From Lewinellaceae bacterium (GTDB lineage Bacteria; Bacteroidota; Bacteroidia; Chitinophagales; Saprospiraceae): a stretch of DNA of 64,000 bases. Numbering within the stretch: the first letter of the stretch is position 1; each line of letters opens with the position of its first letter. Of the stretch, positions 50,948 through 58,991 are shown piece after piece. The position numbers were made by a program, and so were the translations under genes. The DNA lies in the NCBI GenBank assembly GCA_020636095.1, contig JACJYN010000006.1:372001-436000 (forward strand), read 5' to 3'. The notes below the pieces were generated by a model. It was not told the origin of the DNA. It made no database searches and saw only the letters and a list, made by a program, of their open reading frames with translations.

Positions 50948-53818
50948 ATGAAACGAGTATTTCTACTCCTGCTGGGAGTGATGTGTGTCATTACCCTAAA
51001 CGCACAGAAAACGATTACAGGAATAGTAACGGGTGAAGGCGAAGGGCCATTGATTGGCGCCACCGTCTTGGCAAAAGGCGCCAGTGGCGGCACCGTGACT
51101 GACCTGGACGGGAATTTTTCACTCAATGTTCCGGAAGATGTGAATACATTGGTTGTTTCCTTCGTTGGATTCACTACTATAGAGGTTGATATTGACGGGC
51201 GAAGTGTCATTAACGTAGAATTGCCGACGGGCGAAATCCTGGATGAGGTGGTCATTGTCGGCTCGCGCAGCGCTGGCCGCACCAAGCTGGAAAGCGCCGT
51301 ACCGGTGGATGTGCTGGACATCAAGGACCTGGCGAGGGCTGCGCCGCAGACCAACCTCAACCAGATGTTGAACTACGTGGCGCCTTCCTTCACCTCCAAC
51401 ACCCAGACCATTTCTGATGGTACAGACCACATCGACCCTGCTTCTCTGCGGGGCCTGGGCCCGGACCAGGTGCTGGTGCTGGTTAACGGCAAACGCCGCC
51501 ACACCTCCTCCTTGGTCAACGTCAACGGCACCTTCGGGCGCGGTAATGTCGGCACCGACCTCAACGCCCTGCCGGCCGGGGCGATCGAGCGCATCGAGAT
51601 TCTGCGCGACGGCGCCGCCGCGCAATACGGTTCGGACGCTATCGCCGGCGTGATCAACCTGATCATGCGCGATGATTACAATAAGCTGACCGCCAACTTT
51701 ACTTCCGGCGCCTATTTCTCCGAAGGCTCCAATTTTCTGACCGGTGGTTCGGATGGGGACACCTATGACCTTAGCCTCAATTACGGCCTGCCGCTGGGTG
51801 GCGAGGGCGGCTATATTAACTTTACCGGCGGTTTTGAAAGCCGGGGCTGGACCAGCCGGATGAAAGAGTATACCGGTTCGATTTACAATGCTTACAACGC
51901 CATCGAATGGGTGGCCAATAATGCCGGCGCTGACGTCAGCCGCCTCACTGAAGAGGACCTGAAAAACTACGCCGACCAGGTTAGCCATTTTTCCGCTGAC
52001 TTCAAACAGCAGGTTAAAGAGGCTGATTTAGCCGGCCTGCAGGATTTGCTGGCTACGGATGTCACCGAAGCGGAGCTGGGTGTTCGCGGCCTGGAACGCA
52101 CCGATTTCAACATGCGCGTCGGCCAGTCGGAGCTACGCGGAGGCAAGTTTTTTATGAACATGGCGCTGCCTTTAGGTAACAAGGCGGAGATTTACGCTTT
52201 CGGCGGCCTGAGCCTGCGCGACGGCCTGGCAACCGGCTTCTATCGCTTCCCCAACCAGGAACGAACCTATTCGCCGGCTTACCTCAACGGCTTCCTGCCG
52301 CAGATTCACACGGATATCAATGACCAATCCATCGCCGTAGGCATTCGTGGAGACCTGAAGGGCTGGAACGCCGATTTCAGCAATACTTTCGGCCGTAATG
52401 CCTTCCGCTACAACGTACAGAATTCCAATAACGCCACCCTGCAAAACTCCACCCCCTTTGAGTTTGACTCCGGCGGCTTTGCTTTCTCCCAGAATACAGC
52501 CAACTTCGACCTGAGCCGTTACTGGGACGATATCCTCTCCGGGCTGAACGTGGCCTTCGGTTCTGAATTCCGCGTGGAGAATTACCAGATCAACGCGGGC
52601 GGGGAAGATTCTTACTCCAGCTACGACCGATTCGGCCAGGTCGTTACGCCGACCACTCCGTCGGAAGACCTCGTCCGGGACTTCTTCGGCCGCGGCCGCC
52701 CCGGTGGCGCGCAGGTATTCCCCGGCTTCCGCCCGGATAACGAGCTGGATGAGTTCCGCAACAGCGTCGCCGTTTATACCGACATCGAGGCCGATATTAC
52801 GGAGAGCTGGCTCCTGACCGGCGCCGTCCGTTTCGAGAATTACAGTGACTTTGGCTCTACGACCAACTTCAAAGTGTCGTCCCGCTACAAGATCACCGAT
52901 GATATTTCCCTGCGGGGAGCATTCAGCACCGGCTTCCGGGCGCCGTCGCTGGCACAGATTTACTTCAATTCGACCTCTACGCTCTTCGTAGATGGTATTC
53001 CCAACGAAGTAGGCACGTTTAGCAACAACTCCCGGATTGCCCGCATCCTGGGCATCCCTCAGTTGACGGAAGAGACCTCTCAGAGCATCTCACTGGGTTT
53101 CACCAGCCGGATTCCTGCCGCCAACCTGAGCCTGACCGTTGACGCCTTCCAGGTGGATATTGACAACCGGGTGGTCCTCACGGGGACTTTTCGCCCCAGC
53201 AACGGCAGAGACGATGCCCAAGTAGAAGAATTGACCCGGCTCTTTGCCCAGGCCAACGCCGAGCAGGCCAACTTCTTCGCCAACTCCATCGACACCCGCT
53301 CTCAGGGCATCGATGTGGTGCTCACTCATGACCTGCGCTTCAGCGGCGGTAGCCTGAAAACCAGCCTGTCCGCCATCTTCTCCAAAACGGAAAAGATAGG
53401 GGATGTTCAAACCTCACCGGAACTGGAAGGGCTGGAAGATATCTACTTCGACGAGACCAGCCGCATCTATCTGGAAGAAGCGGTGCCCCGTACCAAGGTC
53501 AACCTGACCTTTAACCTGAGCGCCGGAAAATTCAACGCCTTCCTGCGCAACGTCTATTTTGGCGAGGTGACCGAAGCCACCAATACGATTGCCAATCAGC
53601 AGGTATTTTCCGGCAAGGTGGTCACCGACCTGAGTGTCGGGTATCAATTGGCCAAGGCTATCAACCTGACGGTTGGGGCCAACAACCTGCTGGATATATA
53701 TCCGGATGAGAACATTGCCGCCAACCAGGGGTCCGGGCAGTTTCTCTACTCCCGCCGGGCCCAGCAGTTTGGCTTTATGGGGCGGTTCGCTTTCGCCCGC
53801 TTGATCGTTACCCTTTAA
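50948..53818 (+). CDS. TonB-dependent outer-membrane receptor
   Basis: 956 residues. Signal peptide MKRVFLLLLGVMCVITLNA, then a carboxypeptidase regulatory-like domain (about 22-95: ITGIVTGEGEGPLIGATVLA, TDLDGNFSLNVP). The plug domain (about 100-235) has EILDEVVIVGSRSAGR near the TonB box position, SLRGLGPDQVLVLVNGKRRH and AIERIEILRDGAAAQYGSDA, and a beta-barrel fills the rest, ending YSRRAQQFGFMGRFAFARLI. Import substrate unknown; no SusD partner is adjacent, so it is probably not a SusC polysaccharide system but a siderophore, vitamin or other ligand receptor. Energised by TonB/ExbBD. Own terminator follows. Confidence 0.94.
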   Translation: MKRVFLLLLGVMCVITLNAQKTITGIVTGEGEGPLIGATVLAKGASGGTVTDLDGNFSLNVPEDVNTLVVSFVGFTTIEVDIDGRSVINVELPTGEILDEVVIVGSRSAGRTKLESAVPVDVLDIKDLARAAPQTNLNQMLNYVAPSFTSNTQTISDGTDHIDPASLRGLGPDQVLVLVNGKRRHTSSLVNVNGTFGRGNVGTDLNALPAGAIERIEILRDGAAAQYGSDAIAGVINLIMRDDYNKLTANFTSGAYFSEGSNFLTGGSDGDTYDLSLNYGLPLGGEGGYINFTGGFESRGWTSRMKEYTGSIYNAYNAIEWVANNAGADVSRLTEEDLKNYADQVSHFSADFKQQVKEADLAGLQDLLATDVTEAELGVRGLERTDFNMRVGQSELRGGKFFMNMALPLGNKAEIYAFGGLSLRDGLATGFYRFPNQERTYSPAYLNGFLPQIHTDINDQSIAVGIRGDLKGWNADFSNTFGRNAFRYNVQNSNNATLQNSTPFEFDSGGFAFSQNTANFDLSRYWDDILSGLNVAFGSEFRVENYQINAGGEDSYSSYDRFGQVVTPTTPSEDLVRDFFGRGRPGGAQVFPGFRPDNELDEFRNSVAVYTDIEADITESWLLTGAVRFENYSDFGSTTNFKVSSRYKITDDISLRGAFSTGFRAPSLAQIYFNSTSTLFVDGIPNEVGTFSNNSRIARILGIPQLTEETSQSISLGFTSRIPAANLSLTVDAFQVDIDNRVVLTGTFRPSNGRDDAQVEELTRLFAQANAEQANFFANSIDTRSQGIDVVLTHDLRFSGGSLKTSLSAIFSKTEKIGDVQTSPELEGLEDIYFDETSRIYLEEAVPRTKVNLTFNLSAGKFNAFLRNVYFGEVTEATNTIANQQVFSGKVVTDLSVGYQLAKAINLTVGANNLLDIYPDENIAANQGSGQFLYSRRAQQFGFMGRFAFARLIVTL

Positions 53819-53852
53819 GCGGGTAGCCTGAAAACAAACTGGCTGATCAGTG

Positions 53853-53892
53853 AAACAGGAGTCGTTCCTTTCCCGGGGCGGCTCCTGTTTGT
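53853..53892 (+). terminator. Terminator of the TonB receptor gene
   Basis: AAACAGGAGTCG pairs with the CGGCTCCTGTTT side (one bulge) around a 16-nt loop; only a short T run (TTTGTT) follows. Confidence 0.6.
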
Positions 53893-54036
53893 TAGGGCGG
53901 CAACTGGAAAGGGCCTGCGTTTGCCCGGCTGCCCAAAATGTTGTGATGAAGAAATTATTATTTTTTAATTTGTTAAGGTAGAAAAATAAATGGGGGTACC
54001 GGTATGTCACCTGCATCTATATTACGGTTGAGATCG

Positions 54037-54067
54037 TTTCTATAAAGACAAAATTTTTTTAATTTTG
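54037..54067 (+). promoter_or_regulatory. Possible promoter of the START-domain gene
   Basis: TAATTTTG at 54060-54067 fits TAnnTTTG; a TTTC 20 nt upstream would be a weak -33 element. It lies 27 nt before the ATG. Confidence 0.4.
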
Positions 54068-54093
54068 AATACCCAAAGACTCAATATTCATAT

Positions 54094-54738
54094 ATGAATC
54101 GCATCCTTTCTGCCTTAGCAGCCTCTCTTTTGCTTTTTTTGAATGCAGGCGCCCAGCCGCTGGCCCTGGCTTCCGCCAATTCTACCCGAACCTTTAAAGT
54201 GGTGAAAAAACATGAAGACATTCACGTCTACGAGCGCTGGTTCGAGGTAGAGGGAGAGGGCCGGGAAACCCGGGAACTCAAGTCTGAATTTAAAGTATCC
54301 GCTGGAATGGATGAAATCCTGTCGCAGATTCAGCAGCCCGAAAAGGTCGCAAAATGGATGAAGGCCGTCGGCGAGGTGAAGGCGATTGAAGGGCAGGGCG
54401 CCTCCCAGTGGGTGTCCTACATCCGTTATGATGTACCCTGGCCACTCAATGACCAGGACTGCCTGATGCGCTATCAGCTGGCCCGGGAGCAGGGCCGTGT
54501 TTATGTCTATTTCCGGTCGGTTAACGACAACCGGGTTCCTCCCAAAGACGGGGTAAAGCGGCTGGAAGGCATACAAGGGCTGTGGCGCCTGCAGGCATTG
54601 GGCGATGGGCAGGTCAAAGTGTCCTACTCCATGCTCACCCTGGAAAAACCCTCCATGCCGCGTTGGGTGACTGACCCGGTGGTGCGCGCCAATATGCTGG
54701 ATAGCATGGTGGCTTTTTATGATTTACTGAAGGAATGA
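54094..54738 (+). CDS. START-domain (SRPBCC) secreted protein
   Basis: 214 residues with signal peptide MNRILSALAASLLLFLNAGA. The rest fits the START/Bet v 1-like lipid-binding fold: DIHVYERWFEVEGEGRETRE, MDEILSQIQQPEKVAKWMKA (the W-containing helix), VKAIEGQGASQWVSYIRYDV, PWPLNDQDCLMRYQL and LWRLQALGDGQVKVSYSMLT. Bacterial START proteins probably bind hydrophobic ligands in the periplasm. Single gene, convergent with radA through a shared inverted repeat. Confidence 0.85.
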   Translation: MNRILSALAASLLLFLNAGAQPLALASANSTRTFKVVKKHEDIHVYERWFEVEGEGRETRELKSEFKVSAGMDEILSQIQQPEKVAKWMKAVGEVKAIEGQGASQWVSYIRYDVPWPLNDQDCLMRYQLAREQGRVYVYFRSVNDNRVPPKDGVKRLEGIQGLWRLQALGDGQVKVSYSMLTLEKPSMPRWVTDPVVRANMLDSMVAFYDLLKE

Positions 54739-54797
54739 AGGAATGAAGGAATGAAGGGGAGCCGCTATTCAATCCTTCCCTCGTTCCTTCATTCCTT
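54727..54797. terminator. Shared inverted repeat built of GAATGAAG units between the START gene and radA
   Basis: AAGGAATGAAGGAATGAAGG on the left pairs with GTTCCTTCATTCCTT on the right. The left arm overlaps the stop codon region of the START gene and is a tandem GAATGAAG array. It can fold on either strand; TTTT follows on the plus side. Confidence 0.65.
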
Positions 54798-56174
54798 TTA
54801 CTCAAACAAAGCCGAATACAACTCCTGTATCTTGCCCACTGTGCGGATTTTGATATCATACCTTTCGGCGTCCAGCCCTTTCGTATTGTACTTGGAGATA
54901 TAAATTTCCCGGAAACCGAGCCGGTTGGCTTCCTGTATCCGTTGTTCTATCCGGTTGACGGCGCGGATTTCTCCGGAGAGGCCTACTTCGCCGGCAAAGC
55001 AGACATTAGTGGGGATGGCTACATCCTCCAGAGAGGAGATCAGCGCGCTGACGATAGCGAGGTCTATAGCCGGGTCATCGACGCGGATGCCGCCGGCGAT
55101 GTTCAGGAAGACATCATTCATGGCATAGGGCAATCCATTGCGCTTTTCGAGTACGGCCAGCAGCATACTCAACCGGCGGAGGTCGAAACCGGTGGCTGAC
55201 CGCTGGGGGGCGCTGTACACCGAAGTACTGACCAGGGCCTGGGTTTCGATGAGCATGGGGCGGAGCCCTTCTATAGTGGCGGCGATGGCGCTGCCCGAGA
55301 GGTCTTCATCTTTTTGAGAAAGCAACAACTCTGATGGGTTGGCTACTTCCCGTAAGCCGTTGCCATCCATCTCATAGATACCCAGTTCGTCGGTGCTGCC
55401 AAAGCGGTTTTTAATAGTGCGGAGGATGCGGTAAGTATAATTTCGGTCTCCTTCAAACTGAAGTACAGCGTCAACAATGTGCTCAAGTAATTTCGGCCCG
55501 GCGATCGATCCGTCCTTGGTAATATGGCCAATGAGAAAAACGGGAATATTGCTTTCCTTGGCAAAACGCTGGAGCTCCCCGGCGCATTCCCTAACCTGGG
55601 AAACGCTGCCAGGCATGGATTCTATGTGCGGGCTGGATAGCGTTTGAATAGAGTCAATTATGATCAGGGCGGGCATTAATTCCTGGGCGTGTTTTAGTAT
55701 CTTATTGGTGTTGGTTTCCGCCAGGATGTAGCAGCGCTCCGGGTTTCCGCCGATGCGGTCGCTGCGCATTTTGATTTGTTCCTCGCTTTCCTCACCGGAA
55801 ACATAGAGGATGGTAGCCGGCAGGTGAAGGGCTAATTGTAGCAACAGGGTGGATTTGCCGATGCCAGGCTGCCCGCCGATCAACACCAGGCTGCCCGGTA
55901 CGATACCACCGCCCAACACCCGGTTGAGCTCCTCATCGGGGGCGGCCAGGCGCTGGGTATTGCCGGCCTGAATATCCGGCAGGGCCACTGGCCGAGCTCC
56001 CCCTTTGCCCGTTTCACTCTTCCAGGATTTGTGCTTGGCTTCCTGTGTAGTTTCTTTAGCAATGATCTCCTCGATGTAAGTGTTCCATTCACCGCAATGA
56101 GCGCATTTACCCATCCATTTTGGAGAAGTGGCGCCACAGCTGGTGCAGGCGAATATTTTTTTAACTTTTGCCAA
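54798..56174 (-). CDS. radA: DNA repair protein RadA
   Basis: 458 residues starting at TTG (56174-56172): (M)AKVKKIFACTSCGATSPKW. The C4 zinc finger uses Cys10, Cys13, Cys24 and Cys27. Next come Walker A GGQPGIGKST (100-109), Walker B ALIIID (169-174), the RadA-specific KNRFG (255-259) and a C-terminal Lon-protease-like domain (about 290-458: VFLNIAGGIRVDDPAIDLAI, CFAGEVGLSGEIRAVNRIEQ). RadA is a DnaB-like helicase aiding branch migration in recombination. Full length. No ATG lies nearer the start. Confidence 0.97.
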   Translation of the reverse strand: MAKVKKIFACTSCGATSPKWMGKCAHCGEWNTYIEEIIAKETTQEAKHKSWKSETGKGGARPVALPDIQAGNTQRLAAPDEELNRVLGGGIVPGSLVLIGGQPGIGKSTLLLQLALHLPATILYVSGEESEEQIKMRSDRIGGNPERCYILAETNTNKILKHAQELMPALIIIDSIQTLSSPHIESMPGSVSQVRECAGELQRFAKESNIPVFLIGHITKDGSIAGPKLLEHIVDAVLQFEGDRNYTYRILRTIKNRFGSTDELGIYEMDGNGLREVANPSELLLSQKDEDLSGSAIAATIEGLRPMLIETQALVSTSVYSAPQRSATGFDLRRLSMLLAVLEKRNGLPYAMNDVFLNIAGGIRVDDPAIDLAIVSALISSLEDVAIPTNVCFAGEVGLSGEIRAVNRIEQRIQEANRLGFREIYISKYNTKGLDAERYDIKIRTVGKIQELYSALFE

Positions 56175-56462
56175 CTTTGCTTTTTTTTTGTTTATTACTT
56201 CAGTTTGCCCATTAATATTCTGAAAATGAATTGTTGGCCTTTATTTTAAAGGCGAAACATGGAGCAATCATTCCAGTAGGGGTACTAAATTTTAATTGTA
56301 TTGAAAAAGGGGTTGTTGGTTTAAAAAAAAATTTCTAAATTGCCTAAGCAACGAGGTGTTGCAAGAGCGCAACGCCAAATATACAACTACAGTAAACCAT
56401 TATCCGCCGAATGTTAAAGCTAAATTTCAGTTTCTGTAGCAAAAAAAATCGTTGTTACGCTA
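56175..56462. other. AT-rich intergenic region upstream of radA
   Basis: No frame or clear structure. A short near-palindrome (GCAACGAGGTGTTGC, about 56347) and an A-rich tract at 56320 are visible. It separates radA from the candidate small RNA. Confidence 0.35.
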
Positions 56463-56490
56463 TTGAATTTAAAAATATCTGTTAACTTTG
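56463..56490 (+). promoter_or_regulatory. Bacteroidota-type promoter without a following gene
   Basis: TTG at 56463-56465, 17-nt spacer, TAACTTTG at 56483-56490. The spacing is slightly short, but the -7 box is exact. It points rightward, where no protein gene exists on that strand, only the candidate RNA and its terminator. Confidence 0.5.
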
Positions 56491-56496
56491 CGTTAA

Positions 56497-56656
56497 CTTA
56501 ACACTAAGGAAAACCTATAGGTTTTTCCAATTGTTTTTTTAGTACTGAATATCGATTCTCTTCGATAGAAGAGCATTCATATGTAGATTGTTTTCATTTG
56601 GTTTTTTGGGGTTATACAGGGTGCTATGCTTCGGCTTAGTCGCCCTGTTTTTTTTT
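56497..56656 (+). ncRNA. Candidate small RNA
   Basis: About 160 nt between a promoter-like pair (56463-56490) and a strong rightward terminator. Structure visible by eye: a short hairpin from the AAACCTATAGGTTT palindrome (56511-56524), a stem GATTCTC-TTCGATA-GAAGAGC-like near 56555, and a final terminator (56616-56656) with ACAGGG/CCCTGT plus an inner GC-TTCG-GC tetraloop and nine T residues. Neither flanking protein gene uses this strand. No match to a known RNA family could be made. Confidence 0.45.
56616..56656 (+). terminator. Rho-independent terminator
   Basis: ACAGGG...CTA.GC-TTCG-GC.TAG...CCCTGT, followed by T9. Strong and directional (plus strand). Confidence 0.85.
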
Positions 56657-56714
56657 ACTAACTGCAAACCGGCAAGCCTGCCTTCCGTTTGTATCCTTAC
56701 ATCAGCTTCTCCCG

Positions 56715-57050
56715 TTACCGATCCGCACATCCCACACAGCGGGTGCTTTCTGGCAAATACATCAGGCGGGCAGGGGGAATGGGCTGCTTGCAGCGGCTGC
56801 AGAAGCCAAAGTCAGGACTGTCAATTTTGGTGAGGGCCAGGCGCAGGCTGGACAATTTGCGGCGGGTAGAGCGGAGTGCCGCTTCCGAAACGCCTTTATT
56901 ATTAATGGCATCCATGCGGCTGACTCGGCCGATGGAATTTTCCGGCGAGATAGGCTGAGTGGCCTCTTCCAGGCGATTCACCTCATGCTCCATGGCCGTG
57001 ATGGTTGCAACGATCTTCTTCTTGAGTACTTGTCTTTCCTGGTTGGTCAT
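56715..57050 (-). CDS. DksA/TraR-family zinc-finger regulator
   Basis: 111 residues. An N-terminal coiled coil (about 1-75: QVLKKKIVATITAMEHEVNR, RMDAINNKGVSEAALRSTRR) holds an Asp-Ala pair (MDAIN) at the likely tip. A C4 zinc finger follows: FGFCSRCKQPIPPARLMYLP and CVGC. DksA proteins enter the secondary channel of RNA polymerase and modulate initiation with ppGpp. Shorter than E. coli DksA, like other TraR/DksA proteins of Bacteroidota. Monocistronic. Confidence 0.9.
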   Translation of the reverse strand: MTNQERQVLKKKIVATITAMEHEVNRLEEATQPISPENSIGRVSRMDAINNKGVSEAALRSTRRKLSSLRLALTKIDSPDFGFCSRCKQPIPPARLMYLPESTRCVGCADR

Positions 57051-57059
57051 ATCGTATTA

Positions 57060-57186
57060 GGCGTCGCGGTATTTAGGAGTTATGGTTTTGTGGCCGGCCT
57101 ACCGGGGGTGTTCGGAATTCGCTGTTCGCCGTTCGCAAATCACTGAAAATCAAGTAACTTTTTTCAGAAGACACAGAAAAATGAAC
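57060..57186. repeat. Half GGTATT element and GCGAA-heptamer module
   Basis: 57070-57096 (GGTATTTAGGAGTTATGGTTTTGTGGCC) is one end of the 17174/45556 element. 57107-57186 (GTGTTCGGAATTCGCTGTTCG, ending AAGACACAGAAAAATGAAC) repeats 16451-16497 and, inverted, resembles 19308-19360 (TGATTTTCAG.AACTTGCGAACGGCGAAC). Confidence 0.6.
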
Positions 57187-57228
57187 AGCCCCGCCTACTG
57201 CCAAGCAGCTATGCAGCCTTCGTGAACA

Positions 57229-57338
57229 CTAGTGCGCCGGGAACGAAATTCTTAACCAATTCTTTGGGCTCTTTTACGGCCATGCTGCGTTGCTCCTTCC
57301 TTCCGTAGCTTAGGCTATGGTCGGTCGTCGCGCCTTGC
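57229..57338. mobile_element. Truncated TAGTGCGCCGGG element (copy 3)
   Basis: Begins CTAGTGCGCCGGGAACGAA and follows the 31380 copy base for base to CGTCGCGCCTTGC, then stops. The right half is missing. Confidence 0.85.
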
Positions 57339-57364
57339 TAAAATAGCCTCCATTGGCAATTTGC

Positions 57365-57487
57365 CCGCGCATAAATAGCGGGGAATATCGGGCTCTTTCC
57401 CATCTGCTTCGTCACGAGCGCTATGTTTCTTCCTCGCGTTCTGGCGGGAAAATAACTGCGCTATTCTCCTTATTTAATGCCGGCTCG
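57365..57487. mobile_element. Degraded copy of the 25453-25650 element
   Basis: GCGCATAAATAGCGGGGAAT, CGCTATGTTTCTTCCTCGCG, TTCTGGCGGGAAAATAACTG and TTATTTAATGCCGGCTCG follow the 25453 copy in order, with many small deletions. It sits 27 nt after the truncated copy of the related family. Confidence 0.7.
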
Positions 57488-58699
57488 AAAACCAACTAAA
57501 GGATAGTACTTTGCACCGCAGAAGTCGCTGGCGCAAAGTTCGATTAGGATAACCCTTTATCCATATGCGGGGCAAACAGGATCACGTTTATTTAACGCTC
57601 GGGCGACAGATAAGCGCCGAGTGGGGATAAGGCTCAAGTGTCGGGAACCGCCAATAACGACAAAATTAATTGCTAATGCTTGAGCCTGTCCGTCATTGCG
57701 CTTTTGATTCAACGCTGGCACGTAGCCAGGGTGAACGTAGTATTGATCAGCTGGGCTTCAGCCCGATGCATGTCGACTACCGCAGCGAAGGATACCTCGG
57801 TTGACAAAGCACGCAGCCTTTTGTAATTTAATTTAGCGGAGCAGGAAATAGATCGTAAATGCCTGAGCTATTTTAGCCCGAGTTTAGCACTTTAAAGCTT
57901 GTCCGTTTATTGAACCTAGCTATTAACGCTGTTGTCCAAGAGAGAGTAGTTTAACCGTTTCAACGGCAAAACTGTATGCAATCCATGAGCGGCCCTACAG
58001 TTGCAGAAACGAACTACTCCACGAAGGGAACCGCAAATTGTAGCAACTATGCTTGCAGTTTCACGTAGACTCTAGCTTGATATGGTCACCTTCACATACG
58101 AGCAAAGTTATCCGTTTTATCTGTTCCGCCATTGTGCTTTTCTGGGAAGCTTTCTCAAAAGACATGGGATCGACGAAATGAACTTGCTCATGTTAGTATC
58201 CTGGTAACCAAACATCGCGGTTCAAATTTGCTGCTATGGGTTCTTCCGCAACTTTGGCCAGATTTAAATCAGCCGAACCTGGTGTGTTGGACAACAAGGG
58301 TTGCCAGGCAATAACGAAGCTTTATGCCTTCAAGCTCAAATTCAAGCTTTAAGGATACGGCACTCCATATTTGTCGTTGAATTGGTACCAATCCGGCTCG
58401 CCCCTCGCGCTATCTCAGAGCAAAGGCTTACAATAGAGTTCGAAACTTTGAACCATACACCTATATAGCTCGTAACCTACTACAAGCTGACGATATATAT
58501 CGAAGCAAGAACGACAGGCTGAAGCATGCAAATTAATTTGTTTTTGCGGGATCGACACTTGACCTTATCCTGCTCATGGGTTTGCCTCGCGCGTTAAAAT
58601 TACCAGAGGCAGATTATCAGGATTAACCACAGCATAGCTCGATAAACGTTGGTATCCTAATGCAAAACTTGCCTGGAGCGCTACCCTCTGCCGGTAAGT
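57488..58699. other. 1.2-kb gene-free tract of unknown nature
   Basis: No open frame longer than 60 codons on either strand, and no terminator or promoter of the kind seen elsewhere in the window. Base composition is nearer 45-50% GC than the coding regions. Short palindromes occur (GCTGGGCTTCAGCCCG near 57749; AACCGTTTCAACGG near 57953) but no overall fold or family was recognised. It is flanked on both sides by broken mobile elements. Confidence 0.5.
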
Positions 58700-58806
58700 C
58701 GTACTAAGGTTGGACACGGTTAGAAGCAGGTAAGCCCAAGCAGCCTGCCGCGTTTGCGAACAGCGAATACCGAACCGCGAACTCGTCCAACCCTGGAATG
58801 GTAGCC
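58700..58806. mobile_element. GGCTACC-family MITE with degraded left end
   Basis: From GTTGGACACGGTTAGAAGCA to CCAACCCTGGAATGGTAGCC it matches the 41592-41704 copy with only a few differences (CCCAAGCAGCC, CGCGTTTGCG). The left GGCTACC is replaced by AAGTCGTACTAAG. No target duplication is visible. Confidence 0.8.
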
Positions 58807-58991
58807 GATTAACTTCAAACAGTTTCTTGAAACTGTTTGAAGTTGGTTTTTAGAATTTGTTATAGGCTATTTTGGTGCTAATTGAGGCGCCAAAACCGGA
58901 GTTTAGCAGCGCTAAATGAGGATTTTGGCAACGAAAAGTAGCGCCAAAAGGGCCATAACAAAACTAAAGGATTAACTTCAAACAGTTTCTT
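58807..58991. repeat. Inverted-repeat element between 22-bp direct repeats, next to a perfect hairpin
   Basis: GATTAACTTCAAACAGTTTCTT occurs at 58807-58828 and 58970-58991. The first copy continues into its own inversion (AACTTCAAACAGTTTC / GAAACTGTTTGAAGTT, 16-bp stem). Between lies an element-like segment (58850-58968) with TTAGAATTTGTTATAGGC and GGGCCATAACAAAACTAA as imperfect inverted ends. The right repeat touches the stop codon of the Bax inhibitor-like gene. Confidence 0.7.

Noticed and set aside
50948..53818. SusC/SusD polysaccharide-utilisation system
   Set aside because: The receptor has a SusC-like N-terminal domain, but no susD gene or glycosidase is next to it, so it is called only as a TonB-dependent receptor.
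58132..58314. 60-codon frame in the gene-free tract
   Set aside because: Isolated, no family features, and no more than expected by chance in 1.2 kb.
57488..58699. tmRNA or RNase P RNA
   Set aside because: A GGTTCAAAT near 58216 resembles a T-loop, but no tRNA-like ends, tag frame or RNase P core motifs could be found.
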